From NCBI RefSeq assembly GCF_041107455.1, contig NZ_JBGBPY010000001.1:62001-126000 (forward strand): a stretch of 64,000 nucleotides of DNA, read 5' to 3'. The notes beneath the pieces were generated by a model, which was not told the origin of the DNA, searched no databases, and saw nothing but the letters and a program-made list of their open reading frames with translations. This document shows, one piece after another, positions 54,687 through 64,000 of this stretch. The stretch's first letter is position 1. Every line of letters starts with the position of its first letter. Origin of the DNA: Rhodanobacter humi. GTDB lineage: Bacteria > Pseudomonadota > Gammaproteobacteria > Xanthomonadales > Rhodanobacteraceae. Both the position numbers and the translations under genes were made by a program.

Positions 54687-55493
54687 ATGCCGCCTGCCCG
54701 CCCGCTCAGCCTTGTCACCGGCGCTTCCGCCGGCATCGGTGCCGCGTTCGCCCGTGCCCTGGCGGCACGCGGCCATGACCTGGTGCTCACCGCGCGTCGC
54801 CGGGAACGGTTGGACGCACTGGCCGCGGAACTGCAGCAGCAATACGGCTGCACGGCAACCGTGCTGGCGGCCGACCTCGCCGATCCCGCTGCGCCATCCG
54901 CGTTGTGCGCGGAACTGGATCGCCGCGGGCTCGCGGTGGACTGGCTGATCAACAACGCCGGCTACGGCGTGCCCGGCAGTTTCACGGCGAACGACTGGCG
55001 CACGCACGCGGACTCCCTGCAGGTGCTGCTGACCGCGCCGGTCGAACTGGCCTGGCGCCTGCTGCCCGGCATGCGCGAGCGCGGCTACGGCCGCATCGTC
55101 AACGTGGCCTCGCTGGCCGGCCACGTGCCGGGCACCGCGGGACACACGCTGTACGCACCGGCCAAGGCGTTCCTGATCAAGTTCTCGCAGGGGCTCACAC
55201 TGGAGAGCCGCGAGCATGGCGTGCACGTGTGCGCGCTGTGCCCGGGCTTCACGTACTCCGAATTCCACGACGTCACCGGCACCCGCGCGCTGATGAACAA
55301 GCTGCCAGGCTTCATGTGGCAGAGCGCCAACGCGGTGGTGAGCGAAGGGATTGCCGCGGTGGAGCGCGGCGCGGCGGTGCACGTCACCGGCCGAGTGAAC
55401 CGCACGATCAAGCGCGTGTTCAAGCTGATGCCGGATCGGCTGGCGTTTCGGCTGTCGGCGCGGCAGGGGCGACGTTATCGGCAGGCTGACTGA
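54687..55493 (+). CDS. Short-chain dehydrogenase/reductase
   Basis: The 268-residue SDR has the nucleotide-binding TGASAGIGAAFA, AADLADP, the structural NNAGYG, catalytic Ser in VNVASLAG and Tyr/Lys in YAPAK. ARRRER after the second strand favours NADP(H). The substrate is unknown; overall similarity is to the classical DltE/YqjQ-like SDRs. CAGGAG before ATG 54687 fixes the start. It is divergent from tpiA. Confidence 0.9.
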   Translation: MPPARPLSLVTGASAGIGAAFARALAARGHDLVLTARRRERLDALAAELQQQYGCTATVLAADLADPAAPSALCAELDRRGLAVDWLINNAGYGVPGSFTANDWRTHADSLQVLLTAPVELAWRLLPGMRERGYGRIVNVASLAGHVPGTAGHTLYAPAKAFLIKFSQGLTLESREHGVHVCALCPGFTYSEFHDVTGTRALMNKLPGFMWQSANAVVSEGIAAVERGAAVHVTGRVNRTIKRVFKLMPDRLAFRLSARQGRRYRQAD

Positions 55494-55499
55494 TGGAAG

Positions 55500-55547
55500 C
55501 CCCCTCATCCCAGCCCTCTCCCCCAAGCGTGCTTGGGAGAGAGGGAG
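55500..55547. repeat. Third copy of the CCCTCTCCCC-type repeat
   Basis: CCCCTCATCCCAGCCCTCTC then CCCCAAGC-GT-GCTTGGG and AGAGAGGG. It is the same family as the pair at 13005-13141, here a single copy immediately after the SDR stop codon, and could also act as its terminator. Confidence 0.75.
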
Positions 55548-55663
55548 AAAAGCAGCGCGCTGCTCCGAATCCCGAATGACACGCCGCTCCTGCGGCTTGC
55601 CCTACGGGCCATCGGCTTTGCCGATGTTCGCCACGGCATCCTGCCTACGCAGTCCGAATCCCC

Positions 55664-56599
55664 TCAGATCAACTTGATCTCGCGCAGCCGCTGCTGCAGG
55701 TATTCGTGCGAGGTGATGCTCGTGTCGTAGCGCTTCGGGTTGTCCGGCGTCACGCACTGCGGCAGCGGATCGAGCACCACGTCGGGGTTCGGATGCAGGA
55801 AGTACGGCACCGAGTAGCGCGGCTTGCGCGCGTTCGCGTTGTGCGGGTTCACCACGCGGTGGGTGGTGGACGGGTACACATGGTTGCTGAGGCGCTGCAG
55901 CATGTCGCCGATGTTCACCACGATGGCGTCGCCCTCGGTGGTGATCGGCAGCCATTCGCCCTCGCGGGTCAACACTTCCAGGCCTTCCGCGCTGGCGCCC
56001 ACCAGCAAGGTGATGAAGTTGATGTCCTCATGCGCGCCGGCGCGCACGTTGGGGATGTTGTCGTCGGTGATCGGCGGGTAGTGGATCGGTCGAAGGATCG
56101 AATTGCCCTGGTCGGTCTTGTCCTCGAAGTAGTGCTCGGGCAGGTCGATGTGCAGGGCCAGCGCGCGCAACACGCGGGTGCCGAGCTGGTCCAGCGCCTC
56201 GAACAGCCCGTAGCCGTAGCGGTGGAACTCCGGCACTTCGGCGGGCCACAGGTTCGGCGCCATCACGTCGGCGAACTTCGAGTCGCGCGCGATCTCGCGT
56301 CCGACGTGCCAGAACTCCTTGAGGTCGGGATGCTTGCTGTCCTTGGCGGTCTCCACCTTGAACGGGGTGTAGCCGCGTGCGCCGCCGCTGCCCGGCACGT
56401 GGTACTTCATCTTGGTCTCGGCAGGCAGCGCGAAGAAGCGCTGGAAGGCGTCGTAGGCGCCGTCGATCAGCTCGCGCGCAATGCCGTGACCGCTGATGCA
56501 GCAGAAGCCGAATTCGCGGTAGGCCGCACCGAGCTCGGCGACGAAGGCGTCGCGGTCGCTGTCGTAGCGGCGGATGTCGAGGGTGGGAACGTTCTTCAT
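55664..56599 (-). CDS. Isopenicillin N synthase-like 2-oxoglutarate/Fe(II) dioxygenase
   Basis: The 311-residue enzyme belongs to the IPNS-like non-haem iron oxygenases. The iron ligands are His190, Asp192 (GAHEDINFITLL) and His247 (STTHRVVNP); Arg261 and Ser263 (KPRYSVPYF) would bind 2-oxoglutarate. The N-terminal DIOX_N part (VPTLDIRRYDSD...REFGFCCISGHGI) is complete. Bacterial relatives are mostly uncharacterised; the substrate is not predictable here. It lies downstream of glmM with a hairpin between. Confidence 0.88.
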   Translation of the reverse strand: MKNVPTLDIRRYDSDRDAFVAELGAAYREFGFCCISGHGIARELIDGAYDAFQRFFALPAETKMKYHVPGSGGARGYTPFKVETAKDSKHPDLKEFWHVGREIARDSKFADVMAPNLWPAEVPEFHRYGYGLFEALDQLGTRVLRALALHIDLPEHYFEDKTDQGNSILRPIHYPPITDDNIPNVRAGAHEDINFITLLVGASAEGLEVLTREGEWLPITTEGDAIVVNIGDMLQRLSNHVYPSTTHRVVNPHNANARKPRYSVPYFLHPNPDVVLDPLPQCVTPDNPKRYDTSITSHEYLQQRLREIKLI

Positions 56600-56699
56600 G
56601 GTCGTGATCCTTCAGGCATGCGGTCGATTTGTGTACCGCCACCGCAGGGGCGATTCACGTCGGGCCATTCCTTGGCGACCGGTTCCTGGTTGACCTGAG

Positions 56700-56716
56700 G
56701 CCGGCGTTGCGCCGGC
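56700..56716 (-). terminator. Short hairpin after glmM
   Basis: GCCGGCG (56700-56706) and CGCCGGC (56710-56716) form a perfect 7-bp stem with a 3-base loop, starting 4 bases past the glmM stop. No U-tract follows, so it may only slow or stabilise the transcript end. Confidence 0.4.
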
Positions 56717-56720
56717 TGGT

Positions 56721-58067
56721 TCACGAGCGTTCTGCGGAGGATTTTACGACGTCGGCCAGGCTTTGCGCCAACTGCTGCACCTCGGCCGCATCGGCGCCCT
56801 CCACGGTGACCCGCACCAGCGGCTCGGTGCCGGAGGCGCGCAGCACCACGCGGCCGCGGCCGCGCAGGGTCTGTTCCGTGGCGGCCAGCGCCTGCCGCAC
56901 GGCGTCGCCGGCCAGCGCTTCGCGGGCACCGTCGGCACGCACGTTGATCATCACCTGCGGCAGCTTGGCCAAGCCCTGCCGCGCCGTGGCGAAATCCTCG
57001 CCGGCCAGTGCCTCCAGCACGGCCAGCGCGGAGACGATGCCGTCGCCGGTGGTGGCGCGGTCCAGGCACAGGATGTGGCCCGAGGTCTCGCCGCCCAGCA
57101 CGCCGCCGCGCTCCTTGAGCTGCTGCAGCACGTAGCGGTCGCCCACCTTGGCGCGCACCAGTTCGATGCCGAGCTTTTCCAGCGCCAGCTGCAGGCCGTA
57201 GTTGCTCATCAAGGTGCCGACCAGCGGCCCGTGCAGCAGGCCGCGCGCTTGCCAGGCGCGGGCGATCACGTAGAGCAGGTCGTCGCCATCGGCGAGCACG
57301 CCGCGGCGATCCACCAGCTGCACGCGGTCACCGTCGCCGTCGAACGCGATGCCGAGGTCCGCGCCCTGCTCCAGCACCGCTCTCTGCAACGCCTGCGGAT
57401 GGGTGGAGCCCACCTCGCGGTTGATGTTGAAACCGTCGGGCGTGACGCCGATCGAGGTGACCTCGGCACCCAGCTCGGCGAACACCTTGGGCGCGACCTG
57501 GTAGGTGGCGCCGTTCGCGCAATCCAGCACAATCTTCAGGCCGTTGAGGTTGAAGTCCTCGGCCACCGTGCTCTTGCAGAACTCCGCATAGCGGGTCACC
57601 GCGTCGTCGATGCGCCGGGCCTTGCCCAACTGCTCGGAAGGCACCGTGACGAAGGGTGCGTCGATCTCCGCCTCGATGGCCTCTTCCATCGCGTCGCTGA
57701 GCTTCTCGCCCTGCGCGGAGAAGAACTTGATGCCGTTGTCGTGGTGCGGATTGTGCGAGGCGCTGATCACGATGCCGGCCTCGGCGCGCAACGAGCGCGT
57801 GAGCATCGCCACCGCCGGCGTGGGCATCGGCCCCAGCATGCGCACGTCCATGCCGGCGGAGACCAAGCCGGCCTCCAGCGCCGCCTCGAACATGTAGCCG
57901 GACACGCGGGTGTCCTTGCCGATCAGCACGCCGCGCCGCCCGGTGCTCTGCTGTCGGAGCACCGCGCCCAGCGCGCGGCCAAGGCGCAACATGAACTCGG
58001 CGTTGATCGGCCACGCGCCCACCGTGCCGCGGATGCCGTCCGTGCCGAAATACTTGCGCTGACTCAT
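56721..58067 (-). CDS. glmM: Phosphoglucosamine mutase
   Basis: The 448-residue enzyme converts glucosamine-6-phosphate to glucosamine-1-phosphate for peptidoglycan and LPS precursors. It starts [10 protein letters not shown], carries the phosphoserine loop ISASHNP (Ser104), the metal-binding [18 protein letters not shown] and the phosphate-binding [11 protein letters not shown]. It follows folP closely, as in E. coli folP-glmM. Confidence 0.96.
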   Translation of the reverse strand: MSQRKYFGTDGIRGTVGAWPINAEFMLRLGRALGAVLRQQSTGRRGVLIGKDTRVSGYMFEAALEAGLVSAGMDVRMLGPMPTPAVAMLTRSLRAEAGIVISASHNPHHDNGIKFFSAQGEKLSDAMEEAIEAEIDAPFVTVPSEQLGKARRIDDAVTRYAEFCKSTVAEDFNLNGLKIVLDCANGATYQVAPKVFAELGAEVTSIGVTPDGFNINREVGSTHPQALQRAVLEQGADLGIAFDGDGDRVQLVDRRGVLADGDDLLYVIARAWQARGLLHGPLVGTLMSNYGLQLALEKLGIELVRAKVGDRYVLQQLKERGGVLGGETSGHILCLDRATTGDGIVSALAVLEALAGEDFATARQGLAKLPQVMINVRADGAREALAGDAVRQALAATEQTLRGRGRVVLRASGTEPLVRVTVEGADAAEVQQLAQSLADVVKSSAERS

Positions 58068-58140
58068 GGATGCCTTCCCGAAAAGTTTCCCTGTCCCGGC
58101 GGCGGCGTCTCGTGCGCCGTCGTCCTGTCGCTGCTCTTTC

Positions 58141-59055
58141 TCAATCGTCGTCGGGCCAGCGCGGTGCGGCCGGCCGCGTATCGCGGCGCGGCGCCTCGTC
58201 GCCCGCGTGCACGCCCTGCCATACCGCCAGCGCGTCCACCGTGGCGGCCACGTCGTGCACGCGCACCATGCGGGCACCGCGCTGAACCGCGATCAACGCG
58301 GCGGCGGCCGAGCCGGCCGCGCGCTCGGCCGGCAGCTTGCGACCGGTCAGCGCACCGATCATGCCCTTGCGCGACAGGCCCGCGTAGACACCGCTGCCCA
58401 GGTCCGCGAAGTGTTCCAGCGCACGCAGCAAGGCCAGATTGTGTTCGAGGTTCTTGCCGAAGCCGAAGCCGGGATCGACCAGCACCTTGCGCTTGTCGAT
58501 GCCGGCCAGTTCGCAGGCGAACAGACGGTCGGCGAGGAAGCGGTGCACCTCGCCCACCACGTCGTCGTAATGAGGGTCGTCCTGCATGCTGCGCGGCTCG
58601 CCCTGCATGTGCATCAGGCATACCGGTACGCCGAGTGCCGCTGCCGCGTCCAGCGCGCCTTCGCGGCGCAGCGCATACACGTCGTTGATCATGCCGGCGC
58701 CCGCGGCCACCGCGGCGCGCATCACCTCCGGCTTGGAGGTGTCGACGGCGATCGGCAGCGCGGTGCGCGCGATCAGCTGTTCGATCACCGGGATCACCCG
58801 GCGCAACTCTTCTTCCAGCGGTACCTCGGCTGCGCCGGGGCGGGTGGATTCGCCGCCCACGTCGAGCATGTCGGCACCCTGTTCCGCCAGCGCCAGGCCG
58901 TGCGCCACGGCGGCTTCCGTGGTGGCGTGCTCGCCGCCGTCGGAAAACGAATCGGGCGTGACGTTGATGATGCCGGCCACTCGCGGGCGGTCCAGCACCA
59001 ACCTGCGGCCGGCGCAGTCGAGCACGATGGCGAACATGGCGTCGAGTGCGCTCAT
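58141..59055 (-). CDS. folP: Dihydropteroate synthase
   Basis: The 304-residue enzyme joins p-aminobenzoate to the pterin precursor in folate synthesis and is the sulfonamide target. Signatures are [55 protein letters not shown] and GLSRKGMIG. The C-terminus has a short Arg/Pro-rich extension. The ATG at 59055 overlaps the orn stop (ATGA). Confidence 0.95.
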   Translation of the reverse strand: MSALDAMFAIVLDCAGRRLVLDRPRVAGIINVTPDSFSDGGEHATTEAAVAHGLALAEQGADMLDVGGESTRPGAAEVPLEEELRRVIPVIEQLIARTALPIAVDTSKPEVMRAAVAAGAGMINDVYALRREGALDAAAALGVPVCLMHMQGEPRSMQDDPHYDDVVGEVHRFLADRLFACELAGIDKRKVLVDPGFGFGKNLEHNLALLRALEHFADLGSGVYAGLSRKGMIGALTGRKLPAERAAGSAAAALIAVQRGARMVRVHDVAATVDALAVWQGVHAGDEAPRRDTRPAAPRWPDDD

Positions 59056-59609
59056 GCGCCGCCCAGCTCGCCCATGAAGCGGCGGTAGTAGCGCAACTCG
59101 TCGATCGAATCGCGGATGTCCGACAGCGCGGTGTGCGCGGACTCCTTGCCGAAGCCCTTGCCGATCGCGGGCGCCCAGCGCCGCGCCAGCTCTTTCAGCG
59201 TGGACACGTCGAGGTTGCGGTAGTGGAAGAAGCGTTCCAGCCGCGGCATCTGCCGGTGCAGGAAGCGGCGGTCCTGGCAGATCGAGTTGCCGCACATCGG
59301 CGACTTGCCCGCCGGCACCCAGTCGCGCAGGAAGTCCAGCGTGGCCTGCTCGGCGGCGACATGGTCCGCGGTGGCGTCAAGCACCTGCTGCCACAGGCCG
59401 GACTTGCCGTGCTGGTTGCGGTTCCAGGCGTCCATCGCCTCCAGCCGATCCAGCTCGTGGCGGATCGCGAACACCGGGCCTTCGGCCAGCACGTGGAGAT
59501 CCTTGTCGGTGACGATGGTGGCGATCTCCAGGATCGAGTCGGCGTCGGTGTCGAGGCCGGTCATCTCCAGATCGATCCAGATCAGGTTGTCATCGCTCGC
59601 ATGGCTCAT
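59052..59609 (-). CDS. orn: Oligoribonuclease
   Basis: The 185-residue DEDDh exonuclease degrades 2-5 nt RNAs, including pGpG from cyclic-di-GMP turnover. The first motif is [10 protein letters not shown] (Asp13, Glu15); [17 protein letters not shown] supplies the second Asp, and [18 protein letters not shown] the final His and Asp. It is coupled to folP through an ATGA overlap, an arrangement that replaces the usual ftsH-folP. Confidence 0.95.
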   Translation of the reverse strand: MSHASDDNLIWIDLEMTGLDTDADSILEIATIVTDKDLHVLAEGPVFAIRHELDRLEAMDAWNRNQHGKSGLWQQVLDATADHVAAEQATLDFLRDWVPAGKSPMCGNSICQDRRFLHRQMPRLERFFHYRNLDVSTLKELARRWAPAIGKGFGKESAHTALSDIRDSIDELRYYRRFMGELGGA

Positions 59610-59665
59610 GTTCGCTCCTTGGTCCGGCCAGTTTATCAGCCTTGCCCATGCGATCATCCGGTCCC

Positions 59666-61102
59666 ATGCAGACCTTCTTCTGGCACGACTACGAGACCTT
59701 CGGCGCCGACACCCGGCGCGACCGCCCCGTGCAGTTCGCCGGCATCCGCACGAACCTGGAGCTGGAGATCGTCGGCGAACCGGTGATGTTCTTCGGCCAG
59801 CCACCGCGCGACAGCCTGCCCCAGCCCGAGGCCTGCCTGATCACCGGCATCACGCCGCAGCAGGCCGAACGCGAGGGCGTGAACGAGGCCGAGTTCGCCG
59901 CCCGCGTGCACGAGCAGCTCGCCGCACCCGGCACCTGCGGCGTGGGCTACAACTCGCTGCGCTTCGACGACGAGGTGACGCGGCAGCTGCTCTACCGCAA
60001 CTTCTACGAGCCCTACGGCCGCGAGTGGGAGAACGGCAACTCGCGCTGGGACCTGATCGACCTCGCGCGCATGTGCGAGGCACTGCGCCCCGAGGGCATC
60101 GTCTGGCCCGTCCGCGAGGACGGCACGCCCAGCTTCAAGCTGGAACTGCTCGCTGCCGCCAACCACCTGCAGCAGGAACGCGCGCACGACGCGTTGTCCG
60201 ATGTGCATGCGCTGATCGACCTCGCGCGGTTGATCCGCGTGCGCCAGCCACGGTTGTGGGACTGGCACTACGCGCTGCGCCGCAAGCAGCGCGTGTTCGA
60301 ACTGCTCGACGTGACGGCGATGACGCCGCTGGTGCACGTCTCTTCGCGCTACCCGGCCAGCCGCCACTGCCTCGCGCTGATCGCACCGCTGGCGATGCAC
60401 CCCAGCCGCCCCGGCGAGGTGATCGTCTGCGACCTGGCCGGCGATCCGGCCGAGTGGCTGGAGCTCGACGAGGACGAGATCGCCGACCGTGTGTTCACCG
60501 CCCGTGCCGACCTGCCCGGAGGCGTCGATCGCGTCCCGCTGCGCACCGTGCGCGCGAACCGCGCCCCCGCGCTGGCGCCGCTGTCTGTGCTGAAGGGCGC
60601 GGACCTGGCGCGCCTGCAACTCGATCCCGAGCGCAGCCTCGCCCACCGCGAGCGGCTCGCCGCCGCCGACGGACTGGCGGCCAAGGTCGCCCGCGTGTTC
60701 GCCCGCGCCGCCGAGCTGCCGCCGCCGGAAGATCCCGAGCTGGCGCTGTACGCCGGCTTCCTGCCCGACGCCGACAAACGCCTGCTGCGCGAGGTGCGCG
60801 CCACGCCGCCGGAACAGCTGGCCACGCGCGCGTTCCCGTTCCGCGACCCGCGCTATGCGGAGCTGCTGTTCCGCTACCGCGCCCGCAACTGGCCGGAGAC
60901 CCTGGACGCCGACGAGCACGCGCGCTGGGAAGCCTTCCGCCGCCAGCGCCTCACCCGCGAAACACCGCTCACCACGCTCACCCTCGACGACTATTTCGCC
61001 ACGCTCGCCGCCCTGCGCGCCGATCCCGCGCGGCAGGACAAGCTGCCGCTGCTGGACCAGCTGCAGGCCTGGGGCGAAACGCTGGCTGCCGAACTGACCT
61101 GA
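59666..61102 (+). CDS. sbcB: Exodeoxyribonuclease I
   Basis: The 478-residue 3'-5' exonuclease degrades single-stranded DNA in recombination and mismatch repair. The DnaQ-like exonuclease domain begins [27 protein letters not shown] (Asp and Glu of motif I), with [34 protein letters not shown] and [16 protein letters not shown]. The SH3-like and C-terminal helical domains follow. ATG 59666 is chosen by comparison with the family start; ATG 59648 is possible. It is divergent from orn. Confidence 0.93.
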   Translation: MQTFFWHDYETFGADTRRDRPVQFAGIRTNLELEIVGEPVMFFGQPPRDSLPQPEACLITGITPQQAEREGVNEAEFAARVHEQLAAPGTCGVGYNSLRFDDEVTRQLLYRNFYEPYGREWENGNSRWDLIDLARMCEALRPEGIVWPVREDGTPSFKLELLAAANHLQQERAHDALSDVHALIDLARLIRVRQPRLWDWHYALRRKQRVFELLDVTAMTPLVHVSSRYPASRHCLALIAPLAMHPSRPGEVIVCDLAGDPAEWLELDEDEIADRVFTARADLPGGVDRVPLRTVRANRAPALAPLSVLKGADLARLQLDPERSLAHRERLAAADGLAAKVARVFARAAELPPPEDPELALYAGFLPDADKRLLREVRATPPEQLATRAFPFRDPRYAELLFRYRARNWPETLDADEHARWEAFRRQRLTRETPLTTLTLDDYFATLAALRADPARQDKLPLLDQLQAWGETLAAELT

Positions 61103-61112
61103 AGGAAACCGC

Positions 61113-61799
61113 ATGCCCCACGCCTACTTCACCCCGGCCACGTTCAAGTTCCTGCGCGCGCTGGACCGCAACAACAGCCGCGAGTGGTTCACCGCGCACA
61201 AGGCCGACTACGAGCGCCACGTGCGCGAGCCGTTCCTGCAGCTCATCACCGACTTGCAGGCGCCGCTGGCGAAGATCAGCCCGCACTACCGCGCCGACCC
61301 GCGCAAGAACGGCGGCTCGCTGTTCCGCATCTTCCGCGACACCCGCTTCTCCAACAACAAGCTGCCGTACAAGCCGTGGCAGGGCGCGCGCTTCTTCCAC
61401 GAACGCCGCCACGAGATCCCCGCACCCTCGTTCTACATGCACCTCCAGCCCGGCGACTGCTTCGCGGGCGGCGGCATGTGGCATCCCGAACCGGATGCGC
61501 TGAAGAAGATCCGTGCCTTCCTCGCCGACAATCCCGCCGCATGGAAGAAGGCCACGCAGAGCCCTACCTTCCGCGCGCACCTGCAATTCTGGGGCGAATC
61601 GCTGAAGCGCCCGCCGCATGGCTACGACCCCAACCACGAGTTGATCGAAGACCTGAAACGCAAGGACTACGCCTGCGGCGAAGGCTTCGACGAGGCATTG
61701 GCCTGCTCCACCGAACTGCTGCCGTGGACTGTGGCCTGCTTCAAGCGCGTGGCGCCGATGGTGGATTACCTCTGCGCCACGCAGGAACTGGAGTTCTAG
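61113..61799 (+). CDS. DUF2461 family protein
   Basis: The 228-residue protein matches the DUF2461/TIGR02453 family. Family blocks are FTPATFKFLRALDRNNSREWF, NGGSLFRIFRDTRFSNNKLPYK, FYMHLQPGDCFAGGGMWHPEPDALKKIR and FKRVAPMVDYL. The function is unknown. It lies 10 bases after sbcB, so the two are probably co-transcribed, and its stop overlaps the convergent transporter gene by a few bases. Confidence 0.9.
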   Translation: MPHAYFTPATFKFLRALDRNNSREWFTAHKADYERHVREPFLQLITDLQAPLAKISPHYRADPRKNGGSLFRIFRDTRFSNNKLPYKPWQGARFFHERRHEIPAPSFYMHLQPGDCFAGGGMWHPEPDALKKIRAFLADNPAAWKKATQSPTFRAHLQFWGESLKRPPHGYDPNHELIEDLKRKDYACGEGFDEALACSTELLPWTVACFKRVAPMVDYLCATQELEF

Positions 61800-63109
61800 C
61801 CACTCCGCTTCCGCGTCAGCAGCCACCCGCTCACTCCCGCGCTCACCAGCGCGGTGATCGTCACGTAGTACGCGGGCGCCATGCGCCCGGCGTGCACGGC
61901 GAGCCAGCCGATCATCGCGGCGGTGCCGGCGCCGAACACCGCATAGGCCACGTTGTACGAGAACGACAGGCCGGAGAAGCGCACCGGCGGCGGGAACACC
62001 TGCACCATCACCACCGGCACCACGCCGACCACGCCCACCAGCAGGCCGGCCAGCGCGTACAGCGGCAGGAAATGCGCGCCGCCCGCGGCGAGGTCGGCGA
62101 ACAGCGCCCAGGTGCCGGCGATCAGCAGCAGCGAGCCGCCCAGCAAGGTGCGCAGCGTACCGCAGCGGTCGGCCAGCCAGCCACAGGCGATGCAGCCCAC
62201 GGTGAGCCCGCAGGTGGCCAGCACGTTGCCGACGCTCGCCAGCCGTGGCGACAGCCCGAAGCTCTTCGGCGCCAGCGTGGGCAGCAGCAGGATCAGCACC
62301 ACCACGGCGGCGGTGAGCATCCAGGTCACCAGCATCGACACCGCGACACCGCGTCGGTGCGCCGCCAGCACCACGCGCAGGGGCAACTCGCGGCTGAGCT
62401 GCTTGCGCTCGCGCATTTCGGTGAACACCGGCGTCTCGCTGAGCCAGCGGCGCAGCCATACCGCCACGAGGCCGAACACGCCGCCGAGCAGGAACGGCAG
62501 GCGCCAGCCCCAGTCCAGCAGCTGCGCCGCATCCAGCCGCACGTTGAGCCACGCCGTCAGCAGCGAGCCGATCAGGATGCCCACGGTGAGCCCCGCGGTG
62601 AGGCTGCCGCAGGCGAAACCCGTGCGCTGCGGCGGCACGTGCTCGGCCACGAACACCCAGGCGCCCGGCACCTCGCCGCCCACCGCGATGCCCTGCACGA
62701 TGCGCAGCAGCAAGAGCAGCAGCGGCGCCAGCATGCCGACCTGCGCGTAGATGGGCAGCAGGCCGATCGCCAGCGTGGGCAGCGCCATCAGGAACACGCT
62801 GAGCGCGAACATGCGCTTGCGCCCCGAGCGGTCGCCGAAGTGCGCCATCACGATGCCGCCCAGCGGCCGCGCCAGATAGCCGGCGGCGAAGATGCCGTAG
62901 ACCTTGAGCTGGGCCAGCCACGGCGCCGTGCCCTGCGGAAAGAACAGCTCGCTCAGCGGCAGCGCGAGGAACACGAACACCACGAAGTCGTAGAACTCGA
63001 GTGCCCCGCCCAGCGCGGAGAGCAGCAGGGTTCGCGCGTCGCGGCGATCCAGCGGACGCGCCGGCGCGGCTGTCACATCCGGTGCCGACAATGTCGTGGC
63101 TTCGCTCAT
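61796..63109 (-). CDS. MFS transporter, metabolite:H+ symporter type
   Basis: The 437-residue protein has twelve predicted membrane helices and MFS signatures: GGALEFYDFVVFVFLALPLSELFFP (helix 1 of the MHS family), AHFGDRSGRKRMF (loop 2-3 motif), RIVQGIAVGGEVPGAWVFVAEH and a weaker repeat CGWLADRCGTLRTLLGG. Relatives move citrate, proline/betaine, shikimate and similar acids with protons; the substrate here is unknown. The ATG at 63109 has no clear Shine-Dalgarno. Confidence 0.85.
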   Translation of the reverse strand: MSEATTLSAPDVTAAPARPLDRRDARTLLLSALGGALEFYDFVVFVFLALPLSELFFPQGTAPWLAQLKVYGIFAAGYLARPLGGIVMAHFGDRSGRKRMFALSVFLMALPTLAIGLLPIYAQVGMLAPLLLLLLRIVQGIAVGGEVPGAWVFVAEHVPPQRTGFACGSLTAGLTVGILIGSLLTAWLNVRLDAAQLLDWGWRLPFLLGGVFGLVAVWLRRWLSETPVFTEMRERKQLSRELPLRVVLAAHRRGVAVSMLVTWMLTAAVVVLILLLPTLAPKSFGLSPRLASVGNVLATCGLTVGCIACGWLADRCGTLRTLLGGSLLLIAGTWALFADLAAGGAHFLPLYALAGLLVGVVGVVPVVMVQVFPPPVRFSGLSFSYNVAYAVFGAGTAAMIGWLAVHAGRMAPAYYVTITALVSAGVSGWLLTRKRSG

Positions 63110-63376
63110 GGAGGGGTCGCGACCCGAGGCGGAAAGGGTTCGGCAACATAACGCAGCGCTCGGCACTACGCGATGCCGACCTGCATCCCCTATGCTCGCC
63201 CTGCCCGGCGGGATGCCGGGCCACACGGGCGACCCGGCCAGCCTGCGCGCGGCCCGCCCGGCGCCGTTTCACGGGGAGAGGAAACGTCGTTGCACCTGGC
63301 CGTGGGCCAGTGATCCAGAGTGCGTCGCATCGTCGCGACGCTCGCGTCCATCTACGCAATCGGGAAGGAGTCTTCG

Positions 63377-64000
63377 ATGAACCTGGGCAAACGCATGGCT
63401 GCCGAATTCTTCGGCACGTTCTGGCTGGTACTGGGCGGCTGCGGCAGCGCCGTACTGGCCGCGGGATTTCCGGAACTCGGCATCGGCTTCGCCGGCGTGG
63501 CGCTGGCCTTCGGCCTCACCTTGCTGACGATGTGCTACGCCATCGGCCACATCTCCGGCTGCCACATCAACCCCGCGGTGACCTGCGGCCTCGCGGCCGG
63601 CGGCCGCTTTCCGGTGAAGGAAGTGGTCCCGTACATCGTCGCCCAGGTGATCGGCGGCCTGGTGGCCGGCGCGGTGCTGTACACCATCGCCTCGGGCAAG
63701 CCCGGCTTCGATGCCGCGGCCAGCGGCTTCGCCTCGAACGGCTTCGGCGCGCATTCGCCGGGCGGCTATTCGATGGGCGCGGCGGCGGTGTGCGAGATCG
63801 TGATGACCGGCTTCTTCATCTTCATCATCATGGGCGCCACCCACAAGAGCGCGCCGGTAGGCTTCGCCGGCATCGCGATCGGCCTTGCACTGACCCTGAT
63901 CCACCTGATCAGCATCCCGGTCACCAACACCTCGGTGAACCCGGCGCGCTCCACCGGCGTGGCGCTGTTCCAGGGCGGCTGGGCGGTGGAGCAGCTGTGG
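63377..64000 (+). CDS. aqpZ: Aquaporin Z (partial, cut by window edge)
   Basis: 208 codons are visible before the window ends. The protein starts [21 protein letters not shown] and contains both NPA boxes, [11 protein letters not shown] and [10 protein letters not shown], with the narrow-pore features typical of the water-selective AqpZ (His in [12 protein letters not shown], the Arg after the second NPA). It should be a tetrameric inner-membrane water channel. GAAGGAG (63364-63370) precedes the ATG by six bases. The gap 63110-63376 upstream shows no other gene. Confidence 0.95.
   Translation, partial: MNLGKRMAAEFFGTFWLVLGGCGSAVLAAGFPELGIGFAGVALAFGLTLLTMCYAIGHISGCHINPAVTCGLAAGGRFPVKEVVPYIVAQVIGGLVAGAVLYTIASGKPGFDAAASGFASNGFGAHSPGGYSMGAAAVCEIVMTGFFIFIIMGATHKSAPVGFAGIAIGLALTLIHLISIPVTNTSVNPARSTGVALFQGGWAVEQLW

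Overview
The window is high-GC chromosomal DNA from a gammaproteobacterium of the order Lysobacterales (Xanthomonadales), most likely Rhodanobacteraceae (Rhodanobacter/Dyella-like). This rests on recognisable protein families, on lysS/prfB/recJ plus an rpfE-like gene lying close together as in the Xanthomonas rpf region, and on REP-type repeats typical of the group. The genus is inference. No rRNA, CRISPR array or replication origin was seen.

Layout. 1-5020 (+): a quinol nitric oxide reductase behind two FNR/DNR-type boxes, then an FHA protein and a membrane Ser/Thr kinase. 5078-12217 (-): a LysM lipoprotein, a PP2C phosphatase, zipA, smc, bolA and yciI; kinase, phosphatase and FHA protein form a phosphosignalling set. 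12353-26454: a small YidC-like protein, lysS, prfB with its programmed frameshift, an O-methyltransferase, asnB preceded by an asparagine-codon leader peptide and attenuator, two small genes, a MITE-like element at the recJ stop codon, recJ, the rpfE-like gene and an ABC-F ATPase. 26589-41573: the agmatine-to-putrescine genes aguA and aguB around a ClC channel, a TraB-family protein, two cytochromes c, nfuA, a pterin dehydratase, a CPBP-type membrane protein, rluC, rne and a NarL/GacA-type response regulator.

41711-53262 is an accessory island next to tRNA-Leu(GAG). It has visibly lower GC and relaxed codon use. A degraded copy of the tRNA 3' end lies at the far border, and both ends carry paired CATGCACAA / CATACACAA repeats with identical spacing. 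An integrase start is stranded beside the tRNA. The cargo is a likely defence module: an RloC-like AAA ATPase with a CxxC hook, divergent from a 1877-aa helicase-nuclease with the DUF4011 / SF1 helicase / Vsr-like nuclease / DUF3320 architecture (called hhe). A 46-codon small ORF with a strong ribosome binding site overlaps the helicase start as TAATG. An intact IS3-family element has inserted in the remnant next to the integrase start.

53262-64000 returns to core genome: tRNA-Leu(GAG), secG, tpiA, an SDR, a 2-oxoglutarate dioxygenase, glmM, folP, orn, sbcB, a DUF2461 gene, an MFS transporter and the start of an aquaporin gene cut by the window edge.

Strongest observations: (1) an asparagine attenuator before asnB, with a 39-aa leader carrying seven Asn codons in ten residues, a 14-bp terminator hairpin and a competing antiterminator segment; (2) the tRNA-Leu island with its ATPase, small ORF and hhe-like nuclease; (3) a class II FNR/DNR promoter geometry before the NO reductase.
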